A stretch of 64,000 nt of DNA. Origin: Capitulum mitella. Lineage: Eukaryota; Arthropoda; Thecostraca; Pollicipedomorpha; Pollicipedidae. The notes beneath the pieces are model-generated. The model saw nothing but the letters and a program-made list of their open reading frames with translations, did not search any database and was not told where the DNA came from. The stretch lies in the NCBI GenBank assembly GCA_030062745.1, contig CP099839.1:36241293-36305292 (forward strand), in the 5' to 3' direction. This document shows positions 12,880-24,463 of this stretch, piece after piece; position 1 is the stretch's first letter, and every line of letters begins with the position of its first letter. Made by a program: the position numbers and the translations under genes.

Positions 12880-13500
12880 GGCTGGTGCCACACAACCGGC
12901 ATCTTTTCCACGTTCGACAAGAAACACCATAAGCTGATAAGCTTTTGGAACAAAGGAGGCAGCGATCAAACCTAATAATTATGCATCATCATTTGTTTAC
13001 AGTTAACATTTTCGTTATGTTCAGCGGTAGTTTAATCGTTTACACTATACAATATGGTTTTATTCAATATGCCTTAAATCCGCATGTTTTTTACAACCCC
13101 AGATAAAACCTATCCGACATGTGGCATGCAGATGCGGGGACAGTATGAAAACAAGATGTATTTCATCTCAAAATGCCATTCTGACATTGCTAGAAAAATG
13201 CTTTATATCTGCGTTATTCTATGACACCGCTCGGTTATGCACCAGGGTCGCTTGACATTAGGAATCTGCCGCGATTTGCTGTTGATTAGTTTGTCCCAAG
13301 ACGAAACTAATCATTGCCTAAGAACCAAATGAAAGACAATTGAAGAATGCGTTAAGTTTCTAGCGTAACAACGGAAGCTTCTGGAGTACAACAAAAAAAA
13401 ACTGTTGTTATGGCATGCGGCTACCCAGCAAAGAACTTCCTTCGTAAAACGTGTGATTTCTAGAACTAGTGGCCGAAATTATGTATACCAAATTTCGCCT
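12880..13500. other. No feature recognised
   Basis: AT-rich sequence between the transposon ending at 12867 and the GC island at 13510. Nothing recognisable on either strand. Confidence 0.55.
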
Positions 13501-13509
13501 ACCTGTTAT

Positions 13510-13790
13510 CCCTGTTGCCTTCCCGGTCTGCATCTGCCGCCGCGGAGACGTCCGTCGGCCATGTTTCCGCTCCCTGCTCAGTGGCTGGCTGTGGCGTGGC
13601 CAGTGCCACTACGGTCCATCAGAGCTGACATTTAACCCGGCGGCCGGTCAGCAATGGCCAGCGGCAACGGAGCCCGCTAAATATCGCCGCAGGCGGTTAG
13701 GTCGGTAGCAGGGGCGCGTCGCCGAGGTCGGTGCGCTGGGTATTGACGCGCCGCGGCAGCGTTTCGAGCTGGTCCGTTGAAAGGACACGT
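13510..13790. other. GC-rich island
   Basis: CpG-rich block (CCGCCGCGGAGACG, GGCGGCCGGTCAG) with short frames in several phases and no recognisable protein. Confidence 0.55.
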
Positions 13791-14814
13791 AACGATTTTC
13801 CGGTGTTTGCTTGTCAAGTTTTACCACGACATGGTTTTCATGTAACTTCCATGGTACCGTGGGCGTTGTGGCAGGCCGATTTATGTTCGTGTAGGATTTT
13901 CTTCTTTTTATCTGACGCGTGATCCCTGACTTGGGGTTTGCGGATTGCAAGAGATATTGGCCCCGAAGCGAGGACTGCTGCCGTTAGATCACGTTTTCTG
14001 TTCGAGGTAAGTTCGATACATGTTGAGAGGTTTGATTGATTGATTGATCGATATTTCATTTACAACCACTCACATGCACACTCAACAAAGAGAGGATCGA
14101 CGCAAAAGCATTAAGCGCTTATAACTGGGCGCCTCTCCTTACTCCTTACACGGATCATAAGTCGGGGTACGGGTAGCGTCCCACCAACCACGCAGCTGGC
14201 CAGCCGTGCACAGAGCCGCCGCCGCCGGTCCGCCGGAGCTTTCGCCGATTTTTCGCCTCACCAAAGAATTGAAAATGGATTTGAATGCACTAATTTATTT
14301 GAAATAGCCTGCCTTAATTATCTGATTTTGGAACAGTCCAGCCATCTCTCTGTTGTGAGCCCCGTCAGTGTGATCACCTTCAGGAACAGGAATAATTTTG
14401 GGGTGTTTGTTTGTTGGGTTTGAACTTTGATATTTTCTAATCCGAATTGAAAACTGCGAAATTTTTGGAAAATTTTGAGCTTTGAGCCTCCAGACAGATA
14501 GATTTTAATCTGTGTCGTCAGACTGCGCAGTACGCACTATCAGAAGCGGTTTCACTGAGAGGCAGTTTCATGAAAAGTAACGATGAAAGGAAAATGGTAA
14601 AATTAGCGCGTTGTGGAGTTGTGGAGCGTTGTTGGCATTTAAGTTATGGTAAATAGGTAGCGAATTCAACGTTACCTCTCTTACTATGGTCACCGTCGCC
14701 TCCCATCCTTGTGGCACCAATATCATCATAAATTTTTCTCCGGACATTTTTTCACTTAAATTTCGTCACGTTCACTGAAATGCCGGCAACGTGTCAGGGT
14801 CGTTCAGAGAAGCA

Positions 14815-15268
14815 GAGCCCGGACCACGCCCTCTCCTTTCCTCTTCAGTGAGCCCGGGCAGCCCTCTCCTCTCCTCTCCAGTGAGCCCGGGCCACGCCCT
14901 CTCCTTTCCTCTCCAGTGAGCCCGGGCCACGCCCTCTCCTCTCCTCTCCAGTGAGCCCAGACCACGCCCTCTCCTCTCCTCTCCTCTCCTCTCTAGTGAG
15001 CCCAGACCACGCCCTCTCCTTTCCTCTCCAGTGAGCCCAGGCGGCGCACTCTCCTCTCCTTTCCAGTGATCCCAGGCAGCGCACTCTCCTCTCCTCTCCA
15101 GTGATCCCAGGCAGCGCACTCTCCTCTCCTCTCCAGTGATCCCAGGCGGCGCCCTCTCCTCTCCTCTCCAGTGAATCCGGGCAGCGCTCTTCTCTCCTCT
15201 CCAGTGAGCCCAGACCACGCCCTCTCCTCTCCTCTCCAGTGAGCCCGGGCAGCGCTCTCCTCTCTCCG
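14815..15268. repeat. 35-bp minisatellite, about 12 copies
   Basis: The unit combines CTCTCCTCTCCTCTCCAGTG with AGCCCGGGCCACGCC. Starts of GTGAGCCC fall at 14848, 14881, 14916 and 14951, giving 33 then 35-base spacing. Variants read GATCCCAGGCAGCGCA. The strand asymmetry (pyrimidine-rich on +) gives long open frames on the - strand that are only repeat translations. Confidence 0.95.
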
Positions 15269-15269
15269 G

Positions 15270-15560
15270 CTGGGATTCGGTCGGCGCACGTCAGATATTC
15301 CGGTCACGCCCGAGGCGGTCGCCGCCGATGACGCCGACAAAGCTGTGTGTCCGAGGTGATAGTGGCCGGCCATCCTCCGGGGCCTGTTTGTGATGGCGGG
15401 AACGGCGGCGGCGGCGACGCGTCCTGACACCGATTGCCGGCCAAGAGCGAGCTTTCTCCGCGTCCTGCAGGGATTACGGGCTAATAGTGCGATTTATTCG
15501 AGTCACTTCGGGGGCCGAGGGGCCAAGAGTTTGATCCAATCGAATCCTGGCAGGGGCTGC
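15270..15560. other. GC-rich island adjoining the 35-bp minisatellite
   Basis: CpG-rich sequence including GGCGGCGGCGGCGACG near 15403. Beyond it, to about 15720, a TCCTGGCAGGG-type word recurs (15546, 15585, 15661, 15700), a loose degenerate repeat. No gene recognised. Confidence 0.5.
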
Positions 15561-15989
15561 GGAAGAAGGGTATAGTTTCAGCGAGTCCTGGCAGGGTATG
15601 TGGGGCAAGGATGATATTTATCCAAGTCCAATTTCGTAGCAAAAGTGTGGCTTATTGGAATCCTGGCAGTGATCGTGGGCTAAGACTGAAGCTTTGGAGG
15701 ATCCTGGCAGGGATGACGGACATGGTATGAGGTTTGCCCGGGGGCATGGACCCAGAGAACGCGTTGCCACCAGCTAGCATGTTTTTTATGGTAGAAGACG
15801 AGGTTGACGAATAAAGTCATCACGAGGCATTCGGCCGGTGCCGTATCACAGAGATGCAAACATCAAGATAGATGTAAAGCTTGATGCAAAGCACATTTAC
15901 TCAGTGACTCAAAAGCCAAGCTACCACAACATCCTATTGTCCTGGACTTGCTTTATAATGAACGTCATTCGTGTGTTGAATTATCTTGT

Positions 15990-17470
15990 TGCGCGTGATA
16001 AAAACCGCAGCCTTGCTGACGCCCGCAGACGGTCCCACGACCCCCAGGATTTCGCTTCGGTCTGCGGCGGATCCCGTCTCTATACGCTTTCCGTAGCCTT
16101 TTCTGCCTCCCCAATCGACTGCTGTGGCTCACACCACCTTCGCCCCCTCTGGATCTGGCAGCCGTCTGTAGCGGCTCCCACCGGGCTCTTTGTTCGAGAC
16201 AGCAGACTCCGCGCGCCGGCGGCAGCCGCAGTTCGGCCTTCTCCGGTTCCCGCCGTCCGTCTGGTGATGGTGTCCAATGGTGGTGCGAACGATGATCCAT
16301 TAGGGCCTTGCAGACGGCGTCCGTGTCAATTTGTGCTCGCGCGCGGGCCGGCGCCCGAGCGCCGCTCGCCTCCTCCCCACAGTCCGTCCGCGCTGCGACG
16401 CCGTCCTCCGGGGAACGTGTCGTTCGCCTGTTGGCACGGCTGGTGCTTCCCTTATCGCTAATGGGAGACGAATACGTTCAGACGCGGCAGAAGCGAAGCT
16501 GGAAACGGTGGCGGCGATGTGGAGGAGAATGGGAGGCGATGAAAGCCGCGGACCGATGTGCGTTTCTGCAGGGCTGCCTCTGCGCGGCCAGCGTGCGTGC
16601 CATTGTGAACTTTCATCAGAGTAAATTGTGCTTCGCATGGCGCACGCGGCCCGGCTGGCGTGCGTTTCCGCCGCCGACTTTCGAAGTAAAATTGCCTAGA
16701 TGGCGCGCCCTCGGCCCCAAACTTTGTTCCGATCGCCAATCATCAGCGGCGTCATATCGGTGAGGATCATGCAAGCGCCGCCGCCTTGGCCTGTCGACGA
16801 CGACGGCGCGACCCGCAGCGGACGACGGCGAGCTGGCGGCGGGCCGAGCCGAGAGCCTCTCGTGCCTGGCGACGGTTCGGCGCTGCCGGCAGCAGCCGTC
16901 GTTCGTGCCCAGGGGCAGTGCGTCTCCGGCGCACCGGCGAGACGGCTGCCGGCGCTCGGCAGAACTGGCGTCTGCAGTGGCAGAGTCAGAAAGCAGCGGC
17001 AGAGCCGACGTCTCTCCGGCAGGGCCGACATCTGTCCCGGCAGGACCGACATCTGTTCAGACAAGGCCGGCATCTGTCCAGACAGGGCCGTTATCTATCC
17101 CGGCAGGGCCGACATCTGTCCAGACACGGCCGATATCCGTCCAGGCAGGGCTGACATCTATACCGGCAGGGCCGACATCTGTCCAGACAGGGCCGACATC
17201 TGTCCAGGCAAGGCGGACATCTGTTCAGACAGGATGGACATCTGTCCCGGCAGGACCGTCTTCTATCCAGACAGGACTGACATCTGTCCAGACAGGACCA
17301 ACATTTGTCCAGATAGGGCCGACATCTGCCCAGGCAGGGCGGACATCTGTCCAGACAGGATGGACATCTGTCCCGACAGGGCCGACGTCTGTCCTACAGG
17401 GCTGACTTCTGCCTCAGCTGAGACAGTAAGTCGCGGTGGCGTGGGATGACGTCGTCCCGCCGTGGGGAGC
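15990..17470. other. Largest GC-rich island in the first third of the window
   Basis: About 1.5 kb of CpG-rich DNA including the 21-bp minisatellite at 17025-17400. Long frames on + (15838-16461, 16308-16763, 16700-17449) and on - (16300-16638, 16696-17073) overlap each other. None resembles a known domain, so composition rather than coding explains them best. Confidence 0.6.
17025..17400. repeat. 21-bp minisatellite, about 18 copies, open in all + frames
   Basis: The unit is GGGCCGACATCTGTCCAGAC plus A, with variants (CCCGGCA for CCAGACA). Because 21 is divisible by 3, each frame gives a heptapeptide repeat: RADICPG/RADICPD in one, GPTSVQT/GPTSVPA in another. The units vary at the same few positions. 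There is no signal peptide or clear start and no similarity, so I treat it as non-coding minisatellite. Confidence 0.95.
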
Positions 17471-17479
17471 TGCGTTTAA

Positions 17480-18100
17480 AGCCCCCCTCCCTGTTGTCAA
17501 GAGCTGCATTTAGAGGACGCCAGGAGCGCCTACGGAAGCTCAGACGCCGTGATATTCCTCAGGATTACTGTCGGGAGGAGTCCCGGCCCGTGTCGAATTT
17601 ATTCAGTTCACATGAACGATGAAAGTGAATAAGGCCTGTAGCTGGAGTATTCTCAGAAAGCTAATACTCCAAAATTGTCATGTGAATCGCGTAATAAATC
17701 ACACGAAATCCCAATGTGCTGTATACAGAGCTTTGCCACTAGCCACTGCCGAAGCTTTTCCGCAATACCCTGAAGAAATCAATTTCTTGTCCATAAGTCA
17801 TTTACACGGGCAATGATGAGTTCTTTATGCACTTATTCCCGTGACCGAATACATGAATATTTTACATGGTCTGGTGAGTAAAGGCCAAATTTTTTTGGCG
17901 CAAATGCTTGTCTGTAGTCCTCGGAGGACTGGAAGCATCGGTGCGCTGGTCACGGAAAAGACGTAATCTTTTTTTGATTGTCAGTGAATAAAGTAACATA
18001 ACTATGCGTACGTTGTACATAATCTTGAATCAGTCCGTCGCTATGTGCTGAGATACTTGCTTTTAGGTAGTGCGATACATGCGTATTTGCGCACTTGCAT
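17480..18100. other. No gene recognised
   Basis: AT-moderate sequence after the minisatellite island. Only short unsupported frames. Confidence 0.5.
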
Positions 18101-18104
18101 GCAT

Positions 18105-18250
18105 GCATACATATACACACACACATACAAACACACACACGTACACGCATATACAGACGCCTTCACACACACATACACCTATACACACATACGCACGCAT
18201 CTAAACACGTACACACACACACATATGTATATGTATATACATATATACAT
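18105..18250. repeat. (CA)n-rich simple repeat
   Basis: Interrupted CACACA/TACACA repeats ending in an alternating ATATGTATATGTATATAC segment. The open frames over it on both strands are repeat translations. Confidence 0.95.
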
Positions 18251-19019
18251 TAATTTGCTTTAAACCCTGATTTTGCTTTGTACATTGCTTTGAACCCTGA
18301 TTTCGATTTTGGGATTTATGAAGTCGTGAGGTCAAGAGATCGTGAGATACGGGCCATTGAAAATGTAAAGTCAAGACCGACGACCTTCATCATCATCATT
18401 ATCGTCATCATTTTAGTGGTCGTGTGCACATGGTGGAGGAAAGTACGCGGTTAACGATTGGCCACGCGGCCAGTGGGATCGGTGAAAAACCTACACTTGA
18501 TTCGGGGCACCTCTCCCGACATTTTGCCGTTTCGATTTTTATTGACCTCCGACGCAGGTGTCTGACCAGTGATTACAGGTTAAACACTCCGGCTGCCCGG
18601 AGACATCACACAGTTAAATGTAGACGTAGCAGGAGTAATCGTAATCGATGACCAACTATGCATGCCACTATATCTTCATAATCGAAAACGTTATAAGGGC
18701 AGAACTATATAACATTGGGAAGAAGAAAAACTAAGGAATATGTTTCCTTTAAAAGTTGACTTTCTTATGTCAAATTCGTGAATATGACATCATGGCCTAA
18801 TTTTAATGTCAACGCGAAACACATTTTGCTCCTGTTTGATTTCTCTTAAATTCACACGCAAAATAGGTTACATTGTTGGTAACATACTGGCGAAATTTCG
18901 TTTTGTAATGGGAGCTCACTGTGGAGGCAACTGGGATCATATGTCATAACTTGATTTGTCCCATATGCTTATTAGTCTCAATTTATTCCAAAATATAAGC
19001 AATATGGGTATTATTTGAA

Positions 19020-19572
19020 AGCATGTGTCATATGAAACTTATGCCTGACATCAGCATCCACCTTTCAGTATGTTTTCCTGCGTTTTACCCCTCGTCATTG
19101 TACGATATTTGGACAACATAGATGATACATGGTGAGGGTATGGGTAATTCATGGGTAAGAACCTTCTGGGAATTGGCCCCTAATTGAGCTAAAGCCGCGA
19201 AACAAAAACAGACGTGTTGCTCGTCATAACAGAAACCAATGAAATCTGGTTTAAAGGATCCAGATCAATTCGTGACCTAAGTCAGGTCGATGACCCGAAA
19301 TTGTGAGGCGTTTTGTTTGGAAGACCACAGAACAAGACCATCTGCAGTTTCAAAAAAGGTGGAAAAGGCAGAAGACTCACTGAAGTCTTGCAGATCTGAT
19401 GAGACCTTTCATGATTACTTCCGGTCAATGGCGCTGATCAAGTCAAGTCAAATCCTGTGACTGTCTAGAACGGCATAAAATCTAAAGTCTTCCCGGTGGC
19501 CATTAAATTGACATAAATGAGTCAGAATTGTTTAAAATGGACGCCGAATTCGAAACCAGCGCCTCAGAATAT
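19020..19572. mobile_element. Dispersed repeat, family 5 copy a (partial)
   Basis: This aligns in reverse orientation with about 20400-20945. The shared blocks include GGGAATTGGCCCCTAAT at about 19169, AAGCCGCGAAACAAAA at 19192, TACTTCCGGTCAATGGC at 19415 and ATCTAAAGTC near 19479. Homology stops near 19572, about 435 bases before the opposite copy begins at 20008, so this copy is truncated. The outer boundary upstream of 19020 is uncertain. AGGTCG-A-TGACCC lies at 19284-19296. No coding similarity. Confidence 0.65.
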
Positions 19573-20007
19573 TTCACTCACAGCATTCGACTGCTCGCGC
19601 CCTCTGTTTAGTAACCTTTCTGAAGTGACTGCGTGGATGTCTTCAATGCGTATGGAGGACCTTGTGGTGTTGCAACGGATCGCCGCCCATCATCATCTGA
19701 GCGAGATGCGCCGTACGCAAACGCGCACGGAGAACTGTTAGACGTCATAAAGCCGCGCAGGGCTGCGCACGTGCACACCGCACGCGCAGCGCGTGTGGCG
19801 CATTGCCGCAGAAAGGACAATAAAACAGTGAAATAGTGTTTTTTTTCCGGCGGAAAAATAAATGCGCTTGTCGGACGTGGGTGGCAAATGCGCCTCTACG
19901 ATGGCCGCTGTCGAGCCGCTGCTCTGCGAGCGATGCAGAGCAGCGGCTGCAGTGTCTGCGACTATCTACGGAATAGGCAGTGACTAGGTGATGTTCGTCA
20001 TTGGTAA

Positions 20008-20960
20008 CCCTAGCTAGGGTAGGGGGAGGGATGATGCACCTTCTCGGGGTTTTTCGGGATCACAAAAAAATGGAGCTGAATAGCGCCCGAAGATTGCACT
20101 ACAGTCATGGTCATTCGTTGAGGACATTTTGAAAAAGTCAAGTCCGGGTCATTTTGTTAGGTCACTAACCTATGATGTCCTTTCTGGACCTCTTCAAAGC
20201 CAATTTCGCTCGAAATGTAGGAAAATCGCTAGTTTACGAAAGCGAATGGCACTCAAGAGTCAACTTCGGGTAAAACTACGTGTAACCATATAACAGCTTT
20301 GGGTTTCACTACGTCCGTGGCCCTTTTAAAGTCACCATTTGTCAATGGCCTCGGATGGCCCTCGATGACCTTTTTAACCTCGGGTCGACGCCAGGGTATT
20401 TTGAGGCTCTAATTTCAAGTATGGTATCTATTCTAAACCATTTCGACTCGTCCGCATTCATGTAATGACCGCCAGACGGCTTTAGATTCTATGTCGTTCC
20501 AGGCAGCAACGGGATTTTACCTGACTGGACGTGTGCCATTGACCGGAAGTAACGAAAGAAAGGGACCTTTAGATTTGTAAGGCTTCAGAGAGTCCTATTC
20601 TTTTTCCAGTTCCTCTAATTCTAAAACGTTTGGTCCTGTGGCCCTCAAACAAAACGATTCACGATTTCCACCAGTTTCAGCTCATTGACCTGACCTGGGA
20701 GGCAAACGGTTGAGCTAAAACCTTAAACCAGGATACCCCCTGACTTTCTGTCGCGACCAGTAACGCACTAATTTTGTTTCGCGGCTCCAACTCTGTTAGG
20801 GGCCAATCGCAAGGAGAGTTCTTAATCGCCATGCACCATCGAAGTTGTCGAAATACCATACACTGGCAAGGGGAAAACATGAAAACATACCGAAAGATAG
20901 ACAATGATGCCATGCCTGTGTTCCACATGGCAAATTCTTTTAGAGGTTATATATATTTGA
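20008..20960. mobile_element. Dispersed repeat, family 5 copy b (inverted relative to copy a)
   Basis: It starts with CCCTAGCTAGGGTAGGGGG after GTAA, an end resembling that of the element at 11694. It then carries sequence homologous in reverse to 19020-19572. The far end was not located and may lie beyond 20960. AGCTCA-T-TGACCT is at 20679-20691, at the place matching the paired half-site in copy a. The open frames at 20677-20968 fall inside the repeat and are not convincing genes. Confidence 0.6.
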
Positions 20961-21059
20961 CATGGTAGACTTTGTCGTCAGGAACAACGAAAGAAGTATA
21001 ACAAGGGCTGTGTTGTATCTCTTTAAAACATCGCATGTATGCTCGTGAAGATCTCTTCC

Positions 21060-22080
21060 CATCAGGACACGCGATGTAGATTATTACTAAAGCAATAATT
21101 TCTAGATTTTCTGTGATTAGGAAGACAAAATACTGCCGCTTTTTGATCTCAATAATGATACCAAAAATCTTGCAAATAATGATGAATTAAAATGAAAATA
21201 AAAGCAAAATACTTATGGCCGTTAAATAACATCCACGTATGTACGAATCGACGAACCTGCAGATAAATGGCAGTGTGGGTTACTGTTCCTTCGAAAAAGT
21301 ATGAATGGTTTTAACACATGTGGGGAGCACTAGTATTTCCACCAGCCACAGGCAATATCAAGTCAGCAAATGTCCAATGACTTTTGAATTGTGCCCCACA
21401 GGACGCCACCTTTCAGATTATTTTGATGCGTATTGTTTTGACCTAATCTGAATATCACTTCCGGATCACAAGGTGAAAATATCTAGCCTGCACCCGTCAT
21501 AAAGACTGCGAAAATATTTCAGGTACTGTTATACGGCAATTGTAATGTGTAGTCTAGTTTGAAATGGAATGAGAAGACTGTCATTCTATATTATCGGAAT
21601 AAATAGGCAGCTCCATTGCAATTTTAAGGCCGCAAAAGTCCTGTCACTATGACAAACTGCTGTTGCTCACTCAGCAAGCGCACGTCCTTATTAAGCTCAG
21701 CTCGCTTTTTATTCAGACCTCTCGAAATCACAGAAATAAAGAACAATTTCATATGGGAGCTCGGGTTTTTCTCATCAGCGTGCTCCGGAGCAATTATTGC
21801 CCTCATCAGCCGGCCATCAGCCTCGTCGGGCCAGACCTGATCATCGTTAATCACTGGGGCGGTGGAGGAGTCCCTGCCTCCCACGGGTACGTTCCGAGGC
21901 ACCACCCTAGTCGGAAACGTCATTCGCCGGCACTTCCTCCGAGATGGCTTTCAGAGATCCAGCTGCCGGCTGCAGAACCAGTCAGAAATTCTTTGGCGAA
22001 ATTCTGGAGACAATCCCAAGTTATGTTTGAATTTGACCTTTAGTCGATGCGAGGCTTCCTGGTGGCTGTCCCTCTGTTGA
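21060..22080. other. No gene recognised
   Basis: AT-rich to 21640, then mixed composition. Open frames at 21624-21923 (-) and 21663-22043 (+) overlap on opposite strands and lack recognisable motifs. Confidence 0.5.
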
Positions 22081-22084
22081 GGCC

Positions 22085-22720
22085 GTGGCTGCTCAGTGCT
22101 CCCCTCGGAAGGCAATTTCAAATTCTCCTATGGTCTCTATGGGAACGCAAACACAGCTGGCTGCAGCGTGTTCAACACCACGATCCGGCTGGGCCGTTCT
22201 GCTGAGTTCTAACCGCAGTAGCTGGCCCGACGTCGCGCGCCGTTTGTTGCGCCACGCCGCACCGTTCCTTGTAGAGCTGAGTCGAACCTCGGCGATCTAC
22301 ACCGACCGCGTCGGATGCTGCTGTACACCTCGTACTGCGTCGTATGTTGGAGTCGAGCAGAGCGTCGCGCTTAGGGCCAGGCGGCGAGTTTCGAGCTTCG
22401 GCCGAAGTCAGTTCTGGGCGTTGAGCTGCGCTGGCGGTACCCGGGCGCCGGACGCCGGTCGGAAATGAAGCTGCCAACTTTCGGCCGAGGTCATCACCAG
22501 AGCCGGCCGTCTATGGCGCCGCGGCGGACCGGGCGTGGCTCGTGCGCCGTGCCGGCGGAGCGCTGAAAAATGCCGCCCATTACATAGCCGATGCGCGTTT
22601 TATCGCTGTTGGGTACGAGCCTGAATGCACTGCGCCGAGAGGCCGGGCGCTGCTGCCGCAAACAAGATCACGCCGAACTGCGGGCGCCTCGTCTGACGCC
22701 AAGCACTCGGCAGTGGTCTT
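22085..22720. other. GC-rich island
   Basis: CpG-rich, with frames open on both strands (22085-22468 +, 22172-22477 -). No family recognised. Confidence 0.55.
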
Positions 22721-23209
22721 GGTTTGAAATAGAATGCGCGTCACATTTTCCATGCATACTGTCATCGTGCCAGCAATGTAGTCTTCTTTGCCGTGATATT
22801 AGTGGGACGTTGAGGAATCAGCACATATGTTTTGCAAATGTTCGTGTGTCAAATCAGGTGAAATCCAGGTGGAGACGTTCATGTTAAACTCAGTTTTATA
22901 TGTTCACAACTTGGCGCAGAATCTGCTCACCAGAGGGCAAATTTATGGAATTAGAGCCACAAGGCATTTCAAACTTGGTTTCTAATCAGACCGGGCACAT
23001 AACGAGTCCATTGAACTTTCGAAACTTCCCGGCCATGAACTTCATCCTTGCTGCGTCGGCTATGGTGTGTAATTTTTAGCTGCGAACTTTTCCTACTAAG
23101 AATTCAGAAGTGGGAAAGAACGGGGACAGTGTTTCAGGTTATTTCTTCACGCATCACACAATACATTTTTAATTGCTTTCCAGGCGCTGAACGCATCTTC
23201 TTCCGCTTG

Positions 23210-24455
23210 GCCACCCATGATATTGAGCCGAGCCCCAGCTCCGCTCAGAAAAGGGCTGCAGTTGAAACTGAAACGTAGCTCTCCGCTGGGCTTGACCGTG
23301 GCTGGTGGCCTGAGACAGCCGGGCTCATGCGTCACCCTCTGCGTCCTGAAGACGCGGGAGGACGACGGTGCTGAGTGCGTCAGTCGGCTGGGGCCGGTCA
23401 GCGCCGTGCATAATGCATGGTCCGGTCCGGCCGCCAGGGCAGCGCCGCCAACGAGTGCGGCCGGCGGCCCCTCCAAACAATCAGTCGGTGCGCACAGATT
23501 AAGCCAATTAATGGAACAATACGGCCGACTCGCAGTCGGCTCCTGTGCCGACTGATTTATTCATGATTGTGACGAGCGCGGCCTGGCCTCCGCCCAGTGC
23601 ACTCATTAGCTATCTGGGCGGGCGGCGCGGCGGCCGGCGTTTGCTGATTGCAGCTGCCTGATCGCGCCCGGCCGAGGTGGGACGCGATCCTCTTCCCCTC
23701 CGAGAACCGTTCGATCGGCTGGGCGGCCAGTCGCCGCGTCGACCGGCCCCGACCGCCGCGTCCACAGCCGTGACCCGGGCTCGGACCGTCGGCGCGATGC
23801 CCCGCGGCCGTCGGCCTGCTGGTGTGCCTTGCGTCGTGGGCGGGCCGTGTCATATCCCAACGTCTTTTCGTGTCAGCCGTCCAGCCTCGCAGCCCAGATT
23901 ATACATTTCTTTTTGTCGTCATCGCTGATTGCCGCATTACACAGATTATCACTGGCATGGCCGCATTTTGAATCGTCTTCTCAGCGCGTGCTCACGCCGT
24001 CCTCCGCGTCCGTATTTCTCCGACCAGTGCTCGCAGCCATTACTCAATGTCGCGATAGAGCGTCTGCGCGCGTTCAAACCGTCGTGCGCCGGCCGGCTGT
24101 CTCCGGCCAGTTCCCGGATTTTGCACGGAGCGGCGCACCGGATCACACGCTGCGTCAAAGGCACGTGCCTCAGCGAGTGCCTCGTTATGTGAGTCAGATC
24201 TAGTTCTAACCATTCTGCGCCACCCAGGCTGCGATTGGGAGGACAGCGGCCCCCCGATCGCTTCTCGGTCCGCTCTCGTTGCGATCACGCATCGAAATTC
24301 GGTCCGCCCAGTTTACTGTATCCCGAACCCGGTCAGTCGGTCTGCCAAGTCGTGCATGTGCTACAGCCGCCTCATGACGTAGATCTGCCTCCCGCTGCCG
24401 TTACTGCGTTATTGTGCAGTTGCCAAACTGGGACCGCTCGTCGGCAGCTGGTCGA
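23210..24455. other. GC-rich island with embedded A/T motifs
   Basis: About 1.2 kb of CpG-rich sequence ending at the TTAA-flanked transposon (24464). It contains the palindromic core TGCATAATGCAT at 23407-23418. Further A/T words of homeodomain type (CCAATTAATGG near 23500, GATTTATTCATGATTG near 23554) sit in GC-rich surroundings. Frames on both strands lack recognisable domains. Confidence 0.6.
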
Positions 24456-24463
24456 CTGATTAA

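Noticed and set aside
13631-13650. TTTAACCCGGCGGCCGG as another TTAA-type end
   Set aside because: It resembles the family 2 end, but no matching opposite end was found and it sits in a GC island where such words are common.
14772-15430. Long - strand frames with GEERRG repeats
   Set aside because: Translation of the 35-bp minisatellite.
15838-16461. 207-codon open frame on the + strand
   Set aside because: Begins in AT-rich DNA and continues into a GC island without any recognisable motif.
16700-17449. 249-codon open frame on the + strand ending in heptapeptide repeats
   Set aside because: The 21-bp minisatellite keeps all three frames open, and the part upstream is compositional. No signal peptide, motif or splice evidence.
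18045-18263. His/Thr/Tyr-rich frame
   Set aside because: (CA)n microsatellite translation.
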